A DNA stretch of 47,352 bases from [Mycobacterium] fortunisiensis (GTDB taxonomy: Bacteria; Actinomycetota; Actinomycetes; Mycobacteriales; Mycobacteriaceae). Shown here piece by piece: positions 46,534 through 47,352 of this stretch. The DNA lies in the NCBI RefSeq assembly GCF_019050325.1, contig NZ_VOMB01000003.1, forward strand, positions 1 through 47,352, given 5' to 3'. The stretch's first letter is position 1; every line of letters begins with the position of its first letter. The translations under genes were made by a program, and so were the position numbers. The notes beneath the pieces are model-generated. The model saw only the letters and a program-made list of their open reading frames with translations, was not told the origin of the DNA and ran no database searches.

Positions 46534-47133
46534 TCAGTTATGTAAAGGGGCCGTTGCGCGGCAAACCAATGCCACCAGCGAGTCGATCTCCTCGTGTGTC
46601 AGCGCTCGGCCTTCGAATACGGAGACGGACACGGCAGGCGCCAGCATCATCTGAAGCACGATGGCGGGATCCACGTCAGGGCTCGCCTCGCCACGGCCGA
46701 TGGCTCGTTCGATCATCGCGAACCAATGGGGGCGGTCGTTTCGGTACCAACCCATCATCGCGTGGTTCAGTGACGGGTAACGATCCGAGATCATTGTGGC
46801 GATGATCGCGCGCTCGACGGGATCGGCTGCAAGCGAGGCGAGTTCGGTGATCAGGAAGCGGACATCGCTCTCCCATGCTCCGGTGTCCGGAGCATCGGCG
46901 CGATGACGGACGTGGAACGCAAGGGCGTCGTTGAGCAGGTCGGTCGAGGTCGGCCACCAGCGATAGATGGTGCCGCGGTTGACGCCGGACCGGTCCGCAA
47001 CCTCGGCGATCGGGAGTTCGACTTTGCCTTCGGTCAACAGCTCCAGGCACGCGCGCATCACCGATTCCCGGACGCGCTCGCTCCGCCCTCCGGGTCGCAC
47101 CCGTGGCTTGGCTGCTGAATCCGGGACACCCAT
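46534..47133 (-). CDS. TetR-family transcriptional regulator (second)
   Basis: A 199-residue regulator. The DNA-binding domain reads GGRSERVRESVMRACLELL, then IAEVADRSGVNRGTIYRWWPTSTDLLNDAL, a TetR type with the WW wing. The C-terminal domain (about 80-199) resembles TetR_C_11-like modules with several aromatic residues. ATG at 47133 is used. It is upstream of and on the same strand as the dioxygenase-like/SDR pair and may regulate it. No clear operator is seen in its own 5' region. Confidence 0.92.
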   Translation of the reverse strand: MGVPDSAAKPRVRPGGRSERVRESVMRACLELLTEGKVELPIAEVADRSGVNRGTIYRWWPTSTDLLNDALAFHVRHRADAPDTGAWESDVRFLITELASLAADPVERAIIATMISDRYPSLNHAMMGWYRNDRPHWFAMIERAIGRGEASPDVDPAIVLQMMLAPAVSVSVFEGRALTHEEIDSLVALVCRATAPLHN

Positions 47134-47278
47134 GCGACCGGTCTACTACGGCATGTCGGTCGTGAATCATCTCCTCCCACTGAGCGGTCCAACTGACAGG
47201 CGTTAACGCGACATTCTGTTCAAATAACCCCGTCCAGAACCCCTAGGAAGGGACGCACTTCCAAATGCACATCAGTAT

Positions 47279-47352
47279 GGGTGACCGCGCTCACTGAAAT
47301 TCCCCACTGACGCTCATCGAAATTCCCCATCCGTGTGGCTCCGCCGAGAAGG
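47279..47352. mobile_element. Possible end of an IS21-family insertion sequence
   Basis: Two identical 11-bp direct repeats GAAATTCCCCA lie at 47296-47306 and 47319-47329, 23 bp apart, within CTCACTGAAATTCCCCA and CTCATCGAAATTCCCCA contexts. Multiple repeats of this kind (TGGGGAATTTC on the other strand) mark the ends of IS21-type elements in actinobacteria. The transposase genes would lie beyond the window, so the family and boundary are unproven. The stretch 47134-47278 holds no gene. Confidence 0.45.

Overview
The window is high-GC actinobacterial DNA, almost certainly from a Mycobacterium of the Mycolicibacterium (rapid-grower) type. The evidence is gene content and order: purT, a rhodanese gene and metZ; fgd1-pta-ackA; pknG-glnH-glnX; mutT3; thiE and thiOSG; then an LpqL-type lipoprotein peptidase. 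This matches the M. tuberculosis Rv0389-Rv0391 and Rv0406c-Rv0418 blocks. Mycobacterial promoter habits are also visible: TANNNT about 6-7 bp before an ATG or GTG (leaderless genes), many GTG starts, and a perfect LexA box.

Layout. 1-5.1 kb: the tail of a DUF222/13E12-type gene, then a leftward operon of a CPA1 antiporter, an MMPL transporter, a cytochrome P450 and a 3Fe-4S ferredoxin. 5.2-13.3 kb: a UBP zinc-finger protein, purT, a membrane protein, a rhodanese, metZ, an SDR facing a SAM methyltransferase across a 20-bp palindrome, a GNAT acetyltransferase, a luciferase-like flavoenzyme and a small membrane protein. 13.3-22.8 kb: a metallo-hydrolase, fgd1 (F420-dependent glucose-6-phosphate dehydrogenase), pta-ackA (acetate overflow), and the glnX-glnH-pknG amino-acid sensing and kinase operon. 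23-28.7 kb: mutT3, thiE, a TPP riboswitch, thiO-thiS-thiG running on into an SGNH hydrolase and an ABC exporter, closed by a palindrome that holds two convergent stop codons.

28.7-35.6 kb: a slipin/SPFH gene with a long, highly structured 5' leader, two tandem M28 lipoprotein peptidases, and a translationally coupled type III polyketide synthase / isoprenylcysteine-type methyltransferase / FAD monooxygenase operon (polyketide-quinone type). A decayed SulP STAS remnant follows. 35.6-37.3 kb: a complete DUF222-HNH gene whose start codon lies inside a perfect LexA (SOS) box. 37.3-47.1 kb: an accessory catabolic region with an APC permease, hot-dog thioesterase, flavin reductase, PadR regulator, KstD-type steroid dehydrogenase, KshA-type Rieske oxygenase coupled to a small five-cysteine protein, two TetR regulators, an SDR and an unassigned HxD...H dioxygenase-like protein. 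The last 60 bases carry paired 11-bp repeats resembling an IS21-family end.

Best candidate for something undescribed: the roughly 190-nt leader upstream of the slipin gene (29369-29587, minus strand). It holds a tRNA-like segment, a branched domain closed by a perfect 14-bp helix, and a helix that can hide the ribosome-binding site. Other items worth following up are the KshA-coupled cysteine protein, the SDR/dioxygenase-like pair, and the 20-bp operator at 10.1 kb.
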